A program made the position numbers and the translations under genes. The notes under the pieces are model-generated. The model saw only the letters and a list, made by a program, of their open reading frames with translations, did not search any database and was not told where the DNA came from. Of a stretch of 64,000 nt of DNA, positions 24,168 through 36,100 are shown piece after piece; the stretch's first letter is position 1; each line of letters begins with the position of its first letter. The stretch is from Caprimulgus europaeus (lineage: Eukaryota > Chordata > Aves > Caprimulgiformes > Caprimulgidae): positions 39,722,339-39,786,338 of the forward strand of contig OU015532.1 of assembly GCA_907165065.1 (NCBI GenBank), read 5' to 3'.

Positions 24168-27100
24168 GTAAGTTAAGTTAGTAGGAGCTGTTGTAGAAAT
24201 AAATTACCTGTTATTATTCTGAATTGTATTATTTACAAAAGTTACTAGCTCTTAACATATTTCAATAACTCTGATTCAAGTATATTGCAATTGAGTTTCT
24301 AGTTTACCCACGTACCACGTCATGCAAGCAAGCTCCTTTTGGTCTACCAAAAGCTGCTTGCTTCTGACCAGAAATCAAACCATTAGAGACAATACTGGAC
24401 CTTTTTTCAAAAACTGACGCTAGGTGGTGGTTTTTGTTAATGTTGGATATTCTCAGAGCCACATAGTTTTGACAGCCTATGATTTTCAGTTCCTTTCAGG
24501 TAAGCTATTGTAGTAGCCTTTGGGAACACTTGGGTACTCTTGAGTGCATGTAGTGTGAAAATATAAGAGTAACTTTCAGAGAAGGTTCAACTTCTTACAT
24601 TGTTTTTCTCCACTTTTTTATAAGTCCCACTTTCTTTTATTCTGCTTCTTGTGTACTTCCCTCCACACATCTTGCAAACTTACTGTTATGTTCCTCATTC
24701 CTCCTGATCTTCCCAAAATCCATTCCACCTTTTTTTCTTGGTTCATCTTGTAAGATCAACCTCTTTTTTTGTTGAGACTTTAATTTGTTGGTCTGGAACC
24801 ACCTTCTTTCTGTACATTGCCAGTACAGGTAACAGTGACTGGAGGTAGGAGATCACAGAGGGAGTATAACAGAGGAATACTTCAGAGAATTACCCCTTTA
24901 AAATTTGTCACAAGGGCTGCACAAAATAACTCCTGTCTGTATGGTCTTAAGCTGTGTTGTGTACAAGTGTTCTGTAGACAGTAAAGGCATTCAGGAACTG
25001 GGTGGCTGAACTTAGGAATGGTTTGTGCACTTCCATTCATCAGGCTAATCCTTACTTGCATTAATTTTTCTAAACTTTTTTTTTTTCCCTGAGATCCATG
25101 AGATTTCTGCTAAAGGCAGAGTTCTTGATTAGGTAGCATTCTGCCATAAAAAATTTCAACTTAAATTTTAAAACCATACCACTTCTCTTTACTAGCTTCA
25201 GTATATATATTCTAGTTTGAAAAACACCAGATACTTTTAAAAATAACTCTCTGAAGAATATTTTAAAATGCCTGATACAAGTTTCTGCTCTTAACATGTG
25301 CAACAAAGATCTTTTTATTATTTTGCTGTGTCTGACTTTATATATAGTCTTGTTTCAGTATTCATGATCCAAACAGTGTGTAGGAGGAGTCTGGCAAGAA
25401 TTAAATTTTTCTCTGCACACTAGAAACATGAGTTGCTTACCTCTGCAGATAACATATTTCAACATGTAGAGGATATGGATCTCTCATTTCTTAGCAGGAG
25501 TATATTAATAGAGTTGAACATGCCAAAAATACTGTAGTGGCTTTATGAAAGTCTCCTCTGAAGCTATTCTATATATAAGATCACAATTTTAGTGGCTTAT
25601 AATCCTTATCTAACTGTTTGGCCAAAATTTCATGTTCTAGTTATCTTTCTCAGACTACAATTTTTGGAAAAGTTTCAGCTAGAGCAGTTTGCTTGTGTGA
25701 GAATGAAGTTAGGAAGAGTGTTACTTTGCTTAGAAATATGGCTGTTAAGAAGTTCTAGCATTTCCATCTCTTAAGTGTGGAGGATTTGGTAAGGAGGTCA
25801 TTCTGATAACTCTTGTAATCTCTGAAGATTATTGGGTACCACTAAGATGTAAAAAATCTTAGTGGTCCATATAACCAGTGGTCCATATGACCTGATGCAT
25901 TGTCTAGGCAGTAGGAATACAAGATGGTGTTTAAGGTAGGCATGTATACCTCTCTGCTTTCTGAGTCTGTTCTCTCATACAACTGTAGTGCTAGGGATGT
26001 TGGAGTATGACCTTTAACTTTTTTCTTTATCTTTTTCTGGACCTATCATTCATGAACATCTTGGTATCTTTGGAACTTGCTGATGCTGTCCATCTCCACT
26101 GTTGCCTCTTTCACCAAATTTGAGAAGTTCATTAACAACTGTGTAAAATGCTACTTCCTTATGTCTGTCTTTTAAACTCATTCCCTTCTTAGTGTCCCCT
26201 TCCTGCCCCAGTTCTGATGTGGGAGTTGAGTGAATTGTTTTGTGGTTTTGTACACCTCAGCTGTGTTCTGTGCTTTGCAAACCTCCATACTTGAAGAGTC
26301 TCAGAGTGTAGAGTATTGCCTAGTAAAGCGACTGCTTCAACACTTAAATCATGCAGTTGCTCTTCTCTGAGGCTGAGTGTTGTTCTTGGGTTGCAAAGGC
26401 CAGGTCTGTGGGCAGTAGTCAAGGTACAGGTGCACCAGGATTTTGTGTAGCAGCTAAATGATACCTGTGGTCTTGATCATCAGTATGCTCACTGATGATG
26501 CCCAACACTTCAGTGTGTTTCTTTGGTTTCTGCTGAGTATTGGGCTGATAGTTTCAGGGAACTGTCAGTGATAACACAGTATCATTACTGAGTATTAACT
26601 TTAAAATACAAGTTCAACATCATAATTATAGTTATAATAGTTACAGCGCTGCATAACCAGAGTCTTGTCTTGGAATAGTTCCTCTACTGCCATGGTGCAT
26701 TAAAACTGGGAGTGTGGGAGAGCAATACACCTCCTGAGTCTCTGAATGGTTTGGAGGGCTAGGAGGAAGTATGACTTCAGTATGAAGGGACTGGGGAAGA
26801 GAATTGAGTGATGGATAAAATGAAAGATGGAATAAAAGCAAAACCACAGTGAATGAGGGGAAAGCTGGAGAAGGTGTTTGAGAAGAAGTGTTGTTTCAGG
26901 ACTAAGCACTGGAGGAAGTGGGGGTAGAAGTCCAGGGACAGTGTGTTGAAGAAGTTTGGTTACTTTTTTATTAATATAGCAGTAAAAGAGATGGAGAAGG
27001 GCAGGATCAAAAGGGAAGGATTGAGAATGAAAGACAAAGTTTTTTGTAGAATGAAAAATATCTAGGATCCCTAGAGGTTATATCTCTGAAGAACATGAGA

Positions 27101-30100
27101 TTGACTTCATTGTTCTTGAGTCTCAGTATCTTTACTGACCAACAAATAGTTTTGAAATCTATTCACTTAATATCTCTAACCTCTTCTAGCAGCTGGCATG
27201 GAAAGATAAACAGCCTTCATTATGATCAGATACTGGCTTACCTGATAGTACTTAAAGCTACCAGCAAATTTGGTAGTGAGAAAGAGGGTATTGCCTGGTT
27301 TCACTTGATTAAATATTTTTTTTAATTAAGTTTTACAGACTTCCAAGTCAAGTATTCAGCAGATAGGGAGCTTCTGAATTCGGTTTTCTGTGGCTCCTTT
27401 ATTAAGCTATTCCATAAATAGTAGTGTGAAGCTTGTTGGCATTCTCTGTAGGACCTCATCCCTAAGCTATATGCAAAATCAATTGTGCTATGAGAATTGA
27501 GAAGTCAGGAATGAGATTATCATCTGTAGGACTTCAGGACAGAATTCCCTGCCTCATTCATCACACAACTGTCTTCTAGAACCATAGTATGGTTTGAATG
27601 TGCTTTGAAAATAGATTTGTTTGGGACAAAAAAGGTTGAAATGGTAACATGATAAAAGTGACCAGGATGCACTTGGTACTTTAGTGTACTCGGGCTACGC
27701 TTGAACGCTTAAGGAATTACTGCTGCTCAGTACTGTGAAATTCTTGACCAGAATTACTGTCTGGAAATCATGTCTGCAGTCACTTCATTTGTATTCATCA
27801 GTAATCTCAACAGGGCAGATTAAAAGTAATGTCTTGTCTTTCTCAGGGACCCCTATGATTCCTGTACCAATGGGCATTATGGCTCCTGCTCCAACTGTAA
27901 GTATTACAGTGGGGATGGGACGGTAGCAAAATAATATGGAGAGTAAAACTTAATAGATGTCAACAGTATTTTGCTCCATTCCATTAGAATTCATACCATT
28001 AAAGGGAATGCTTCACTTTAAATGCTATTATGCAGATATTATGCTAATTTATGACCTAGACAAAGTTTGGAGTAGTATCTGGAGCTGTTAGTTGCAAAGG
28101 TGAAGCAATTACTGTTCTTGCAAGAAAATGCTTTTCTCTCTAATACAATGATTTGGACTTTGCCTTTGGGTCATGCATGGTCTTGCTATGCAGTGCAGTT
28201 AGATCAGTTAGATTCCAGGTCTCTTGCTTTTGAGTTTGTTTGCCTCAGTGCTCTGGAGGCATCACTTCATCCAGGAGTATAAGGCCATCATGCAGCACTG
28301 TGAGTTGGCTGGAAAGATGTGCATTGACAAGCTTACAAGCTCTCTTTCCCGGTCTTGCAGGGGAAGGAATAGTTGCATGTAATATGCATCTATCGAAGAG
28401 CATATGAGAGAAAAGTCTCTTTGTCTTACTAATTTCTAGTTGGAAGGAAGGTTTATGAATTGTGGGGCGGAAAAAAGCACTTTTGAAAATATAAAGGTTA
28501 CTTCTTGGCTTCAAGGTGAATTAACATTTCTGTGATTTTGCATAAGTGACATCTTCCCAAAACACTGTGTTTTTTGATGGCTTGTATTAGCTGTTACAGG
28601 AGGATATGTTCATGGTAACCAGTGTATTTAAGACAAAGATACTGGAAGAAATGCATTATTCAGTTTTCTGTTTAAAATAACTTCTGTTAAGTGACACTTC
28701 TAGAAGGGTGTTTTGAGAAGAGACACTCGGTGCGTATGTACCATTAAATTTTAGGTGGAAGGAGAGAGGAGCAGCAAAATGGAACAGATGATTGTGCCTA
28801 TCTCTGTACAGCTTATTTTACAAATGTTTGCTCCTTAATGCAAAGAAGCTTTGGGCTGTGTATTAATTAAATAAAGCAGTAGTGTTTATTCAGTCTGTGA
28901 AAAATTTAAGACCTGTCATGTGTCCATTGAAGCCTTTTGAAAGTCAGAGTTACTTTTCTATTTGTAGCTTGCTTTTTACACTTGTTAGGTAAGGCACACC
29001 AACTTCCAGTGTCTCAAATGTCGCAAAGTAGTTATTTGTAGAAGAAATAATACCTCCTGTTACTGTATGCTCACCTCGAGACCTCCCAGTAGCCATGTTC
29101 AGGTACACCTTTTTTTTCTGTCTGTCTTTGCCAGAAAATCAGAGAATCATGGAATGGTTTGGGTTGGAAAGAACCTTAAAGATCATCCAGTTCCAACCCC
29201 CCTGCCATCAGCAGGGACACCTTCCACTAGACCAGGTTGCTCAAAGCCTCATCCAACCTGGCCTCAAACACTTCCAGGGAGGAGCATCCACAACTTCTCA
29301 GAGCAACCTGTTCCAGTGTCTTACCACCCTCACAGTAAATGGCAGTCTTTTTTGTGTTGTATAAAATGGTAAAGCCTGAAGCATTTACTGGTGTCTCGCT
29401 CTGTAAGCCTAACTAAAGTTCATATGAAAATTTAATTTTGAAATACATGTGCATCCCCAGCTCTTCCATCTTATGCATTAAAATAAGAAACAAACAAAAA
29501 AACCACCCAAAACTCCCCAAACACCACAAAACCAAAACCCAACACTTTATTTTATACCCTCTCCTCCTATTTCTAGGTATTAGTTCCTACCACAGTGTCT
29601 ATGGTTGGAAAACATTTGGGAGTCAGAAAAGACCATCCTGGCTTAAAGAACAAAGAAAACGATGAGAACAGCGGTCCCACTACCACCGTTTTTGTAGGCA
29701 ACATCTCTGAGAAGGCCTCGGACATGCTCATAAGGCAGCTTCTAGCAGTAAGTACAGTGGACTGCTTGTTAAATTGTATCCCTGGCTGTTGAATGAAGTA
29801 ATGACCCACAAGCAGTGGATTGAAACTAAAAGCAGAGTTAGTTCCACTCAGAGTCTAGCAGTCTATTACACTTGAGTTTAAAGCCAGTAAGTGAAGAGTA
29901 CAGCTTTTTTAAGCTGTAGATGTCAGTGAACATAGACACACTTTATTTTTAGTAGTTTACCCTTTTTATGCATCATCTTTTGCAAAAAGTGGTTAATTTT
30001 TTGTAATGTTTTCAAGATAAACAGTAATGTTGAAGTAATAATATTTATCTTTAATGCAGAAATGTGGCTTGGTTTTGAGTTGGAAGAGAGTACAAGGGGC

Positions 30101-33100
30101 ATCTGGAAAACTTCAAGGTACTTGTTACTACATTTCAAAATCTCTAGTCAGACTCTTGTTTTTATTACCTGACAGCTTTTCAAGTGTCTGACACATTGCT
30201 ATTCTTCATACTTTTGCATTTTAAGATACTGTATATGATACTTAACTGCTAAATACTTCCTAGTAAAGGGCTGGTATTTTCTGTCCTTGGGATCAAGACA
30301 GAATGAGAAAAATAGAATTGAGAAGGGTTAAGTGGGAAATTGTCTTGGGCACCTAATTTTGCTCACCTTCCTATTCTGAGATTGAATCAGGAGTTTATAG
30401 ACGATCCCTGAGAAAGGTTTATCAGTTTCGACTTGGCCTCCAAAGGAGCATATTTGCAACAGTGTTAATAGTCTCTGCCATTACTGTGTATTATCCTCCT
30501 TTTTTAAGGAGGTTTTCCTAATGCAAAATTTATCTTTCTTCCCTATTGTCAAATTGAACTGATTTTTTTTTTTTGTGACCTTTCTCCAGTGGATACAAGA
30601 AACAATTTTGGTTGCTATTTTTTCTTGTTAGTGTTTTCCTATCTTCCCTAGGTTGTTTTTATTCTTTTTTTTAAGGATGTAATTCAGTTTCTTGAGCTTT
30701 CTTATATGTCATACTTTGTTTATTTTGCTCTCATAAGGTGTTTATCTCATTTACAACTTTCTGTAACTGTTGTGAACCTAGGTTGAACTACCCCTCCTGC
30801 TAGGTTAACGATGAGCTGTTGATTTATATGCTTGGTCTTCAGACAATTGCAAACCCACCTGGGATGTCTTCATACAAACTGCATTTCTTAGTTAAGATGG
30901 GTGCATCAAAAGATTTACAAATGCAATCACAGAATTGTAGAATGGTTTTGATTGGAAGGGACCTTTAAAGGTCATCCAGTCCAACCTCCCCTGCAGTGAG
31001 CAGAGATATCTTCAGCTAGATCAGGTTGCTCTGAGCCCCATCCAACTTGGCCTTGAATGTTTCCAGGGATGGGGCATCTACTATGCATGTATTGCTTCCA
31101 CCTTATTCATTGGGCTGTTAGTTATATCAAAGACTAATGCAGTGAATTATCTTTCTGACTTTTTATGATGCCTACTCCTGGTTTTAGAAAAAGAAGGGCC
31201 TATGTCCCAAGTTTATTAACTCAGAACACTTTTTTTACACAATTATCTGAAGAGCTTTAACACTTAATTTTCATTTCAATCATCCATTTCAGCCTTTGGA
31301 TTTTGTGAGTACAAAGAACCAGATTCCACACTACGAGCGCTGAGACTACTCCATGACCTCCAGATTGGAGAGAAGAAGCTGCTAGTCAAAGTTGATGCAA
31401 AGACAAAGGCTCAGCTAGATGAATGGAAAGCAAAGAAAAAGGCTTCTAATGGGGTATGTATATAATATGTGACTCTTGTTAATTTGGCAGGAGGGCAATG
31501 TAACATTCTTGCTAGATGGGATTGTGGGTGTGTCTCTTAGTTTCTGTTCTTGTCTCTGCCCTTAATTCGTTTTAGGATTTCGCCAGAATCACATTAATGA
31601 GTCTGAAGATATGTTGAAATGCAGTGAAGTGTAAGCTCTTAAATCACCAGCGTTCAAACGTATCTGTAAGCTACAACTGAATCTCTAGACTTAATTCTGT
31701 AATTCATTCTAAAATGTAGTAATGTGTGCTGTACCTTATGATTCTGTTGTTTGGTTTTTGTTTAGAAGCTCTTTATAAACTCTAGAAGTAAGTGACTCTG
31801 TCAGAGTCTGTAAATCAGCTGTCTGAGGAGAGTTGGGGTTTCCTTCCCCTCCACTGATGATCTTCTAGAACAAACTAAAGAAAAGGAAAGTAGATAAATC
31901 TGTAGATGATGCAGTTATCAGGCAGTGGGCAGCTTACAGACATTTAGTAGATGGGGAGATTGGTTTTGTAGCATTCCTTTCTAGAGCTAAGGATTTGTTC
32001 TGGAATAGTTGCAGAGATTTGATATATTGAATTCTTTAGAGATACAAAGATACTTAATAGACAAATTTGCTTTAAAGTGAATGTATCTATTCCTTTGCTA
32101 AAATAAGATATTTCACATGACAATCAAGTAATTGGGCTCGATCTCTGACTTTTAAAGTTCTACATATGTATTAAGGTAGTACTTAACACAGTTATTTTCT
32201 GTAAAATAAAAGTGAGAAGAGGCTCTTGTTCAGAAAATTAAAAATACTAATCACACTATAGCAGGTAAATTTTTTAAATTCCAATTTGGAATTGTTCTTA
32301 AAGATACGTAAAAGGCAGTGGAAATACAAGTGCTTTTATTTCATATTATTTAACCAGAACTAGAGGCATAATGATGACTTACTTGATTCATTTCTGACTG
32401 TGTTCCCAGTCTATGGGATTAAATGCAGTGGCTCAGTAAAGCAGGGTGCTAACTTCAGGGTTTTGAATGGAGTAATGTACTGGCATAGCTGTTAACCTAG
32501 GTAAGGGTTGGATTTTACTAACTCTTCCATTTCATACTTCCTTGTTTCCTGTTGGCATCGCCTGTAGGATTGTGCTTCACAGCTGATCCTATAAACAGGC
32601 TTAAATTATCAGTGGAGTTCTTGTGCATCTCTCATGAATTCTGTTTTCTGGGTTACAGTCAGTCCTGGGGGATTAATTGTAATAAAGCAGAGGGTACTGT
32701 TTGTGGCTTTGGTGAAGACAACAGTATGTGCCAGTTCCATTGAACTGTAGAGTGAGGTTAGATAAAAATTTTGTTTGGGTTTTTTGAGGTGGTTTTTTGT
32801 TGGGTTTTTTGTTTGTGGTGTTGTAAAGAAAGGTTGTGAATATTGATGAAGCGTATTGTAATCATACTGCTTGTGATTTCTTTCATACTATCATTTGTGG
32901 GCTGGTTCCATTCAGATCCAAAAGTTGCAACTTTTTTCTTTAATCATTTTTATTAAGAAATCAGATGTATACACTACAACACAATTTATTATAGAGACAC
33001 ACCAAGCAAACCTTTATCTAATTAGCTCCTCTCCCTGATAACTTCTTCTCCCTGAACCTCTTCAACTCCACTCCCTGTCACTGCCTTCTAGCTCTTTTCA

Positions 33101-36100
33101 GCCTGCTCTTCCTTGGCCTGGCAGCCTCTCTGGCTCCAACTGAATCTTCCCTTCCCCCTCATTCTTAGCTGCTGTTCCATCAGACCCTTCCCTCCCCCTC
33201 ACTCCACCCACCACCTATGGCTTGACAGGATACCCAGCTGGATTCTCAGGTGAGATTCCATTTTTCTAAGACTCAAGGGGATCAAGAGGTGGGCTGCCTT
33301 GCTCAGTATGCAGGTCATGGTTCTACCCTTTCATATAACATTTAGTCAAATGCATTTCTCTGTGTGTTCCTTTTCTTCCCTACAAGGAAAGAGGCAAAAA
33401 GATGAGGAACTGCAAAGTAATTGATTAAAAACAGTAAGAAAATTTTTGTTATGCAAGGAATGTTTTTCCTAACAATGTTTCTTTAATATAGTTTTCCCAT
33501 TATAAGTTGCAGCTTGAAAGTTAGAGTTAGACATTTGTATTGCGCGGCACTTAAGTAGAAGGCTTTGAGGAATTGCTGTTGAAATTACTTGGAAGTTCTG
33601 GAGGATACAAGGCAGAAAATTTTGACTAAGAGCTGGACTTTGGTGATTGCCTTTCTCTGAGCATGCATGCACTTTCTCTTTTCCTGTCTATTGCCTTGAT
33701 CACCATTTATCTGTTCTTTTTTATTATGGAATCCTACACTTGCTCTCTGCAGCCAATCCCCGTGTAAAACTATATGGTCCCTATGGTATTGCCAGTGTGA
33801 AAAGATCTGACTAAAATAATGCAGTTGATAAGTACTTGTAGGTGGTTTGGTTTTTGTGGTTGTTTGGTTAGTTGGTTGGGGTTTTTTTCCTTGTGGTGTT
33901 GTTTGGGTAGGGGGTTTTTTTGTTGTTTTTAAGTAAATGCTGTAGAGGCATGAATGTGAAGGTGAACTTCCAAAATAAAACTAATATTGTTCTCAATTTG
34001 TTGATTCCTATTACTTTGCAATTTTTCCTTAGAACTCCAGACCAGAGACAACAAATGATGACGATGAAGCACTGGATGAGGAAACAAAGAGAAGAGATCA
34101 GATAATTAAAGGGGCCATTGAAGTCTTAATACGAGAATATTCCAGCGAGCTCAATGCCCCCTCCCAGGAATCTGACTCTCACCCCAGGAAGAAGAAAAAG
34201 GAAAAGAAGGAGGACGTATGTGTTTTGATTTTGGACAAAACAGATTTTTTCTTCAACTCACCTTTATATAATGGCCAAACCTTGTGCAAATACTTTAAAC
34301 CTAAACTTCCGATGAGAAAACAAATCAACAGCATTGATGTCAGCAGCAGTTTCATTTTTTAAGCTGAAAGCTAGTCAGTTATAGACACTATCCCTTCAGG
34401 TTGGTTTAGGCATCTAAGCACCTAGACTTCTTGGAACAACAGGTTTGAATCTGGGCAGGATTGAACCGACCTTTCATCCTTCTGAAGGTGGAAATAACTG
34501 AATTTAGTGTGGTTTAATCTATATGTGCATGTAGGGTTTTTCAGATGAGAACTTAAAAAAACAACTATAAAGAGTTCCTGCATACTGTCTTATATCCATT
34601 GGAAGGTGTCAGGGCACTTCTGTAATGGCAGGAGTTTACTTTGGTAGATTTTAACAAAAGAATTCTTCTCTCTGCGTATAGTATGCATTCTTGCAATGTG
34701 CCTTGATCCAACTGATTGTAGCTGTCTCTCCAGATGTGGAAACGCTTCATTAGTTGTTTATATGTACACCTCACAAACCCTGGAGGGATCCTTCAGGGAT
34801 GAAAGGCTTATTGTACTCTTCCTGCCTTACAAAATCACTTTTACATGCACATGTCAATTTGGCTGGATTTGATCAGCCAAATCATATATTGTGTAATGCA
34901 GGAATGAATGTTCTGGTTTAGACCTGCTTCTGTGAATGATGACCTTCTTTATGGAATAAAACAAACTGGAGAAGGGGGAATAAGAATGAGCAAACTCAGA
35001 CTTAGCTTTTCCAGCCAAGTTTCTATCCATGGGAAAATGGGCTTTCACACCTACCATTCTGCATCTAATGTGAAAGAGATTGGAAAATTGTTTGACCAAG
35101 ATTTTTACCTGCTTAAGTCTTCTGCATACTACCTATTCCAAGGCAATAATGCAGTTTTGACTGCATATGGAGTTTGTGTGGTGCATGAAGCAGTATCTCC
35201 CTCAGGGAGTGAGTGCATCTTCCCCACAACCTTGTTAGCCATCGCTGACCTGAGATATAAGGGTGCTGAGCTGAGAATTTGTTTTTCTTTCCTCTCCCTC
35301 CCTTTGGGAGAATGTGCTTTCTTGGATGAGAATTTACAAACGAGTCACTGTCTAATGGTATCAGCTGTATTTTTTGTTACAAGCATTGTTACATTGTGTA
35401 TTTTCCTGTGGGTACAGATATCTATCTATCTATCTATATATAGAAATATATATGGCCATGAATAATGCCAGGTAGTTAAATACTGTAAGAGACCATTGCA
35501 GTCTTGGACAACCTGGGTGCTGACTATGTCCCTGAGACAGAGGGATATTTTGCTAGCTCTATATGGTATAGAATTTGGCCAGTCTGAGCTAGTCAAGTAG
35601 ACAAATAAGCTCTTATAAATACATAGCACTTGTGGGTTGAAATTACACCCCATCATCCCTCCCATACTGGGAAGGAGGAAAAGAAACTTGGAAGTTGCCG
35701 TCTTTGGCCTGTGTGGATAGAGGTGGGAGTGAAGAGATGGTCCTAGCTCATTGCTCTCTTTTCCTTAAAGGAGAGGGGAAAGAAGGACTGTGGAGGGTGG
35801 GGGGGAAGGGAAGATGGATGCAGATATATGTGTAGTGGGGAGGGGGAGGGGAAACTGTCCAGCTTTGGGGCTGTTGTCCCCTGAAGGGCTTGGTGTGAAG
35901 AAGACTTCTGCTGGTGTTAGCAGCAGATTCTGTTGTTCTGGATGAAGGCATGACTGATGTTGGGGAGTTGAAAATGTGTGCGGGGAACGGAGAGTGAGTG
36001 GAATCTGGTTTTGAATTTCAAGCACGGGGGAACCTCGCTAATTCGCACTAACTGTTACTTATAGGTGCAATCTCCCAAATTTGCGAATTAGCGAGTAAAT

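Larger units (their letters stand above)
24168..27846 (+). other. RBM25: RBM25 intron 2
   Basis: This 3.7 kb AT-rich intron holds an ancient antisense CR1/L3-like fragment (about 26040-26600) and a perfect 11-bp hairpin at 25838-25866. Nothing else is recognised. Confidence 0.6.

Noticed and set aside
32930-33240. Possible LTR end or SINE in RBM25 intron 6
   Set aside because: The purine-rich tract and AATAAA words (minus strand) are suggestive, but no matching partner, target duplication or internal region is visible, so I left it as an unnamed block.
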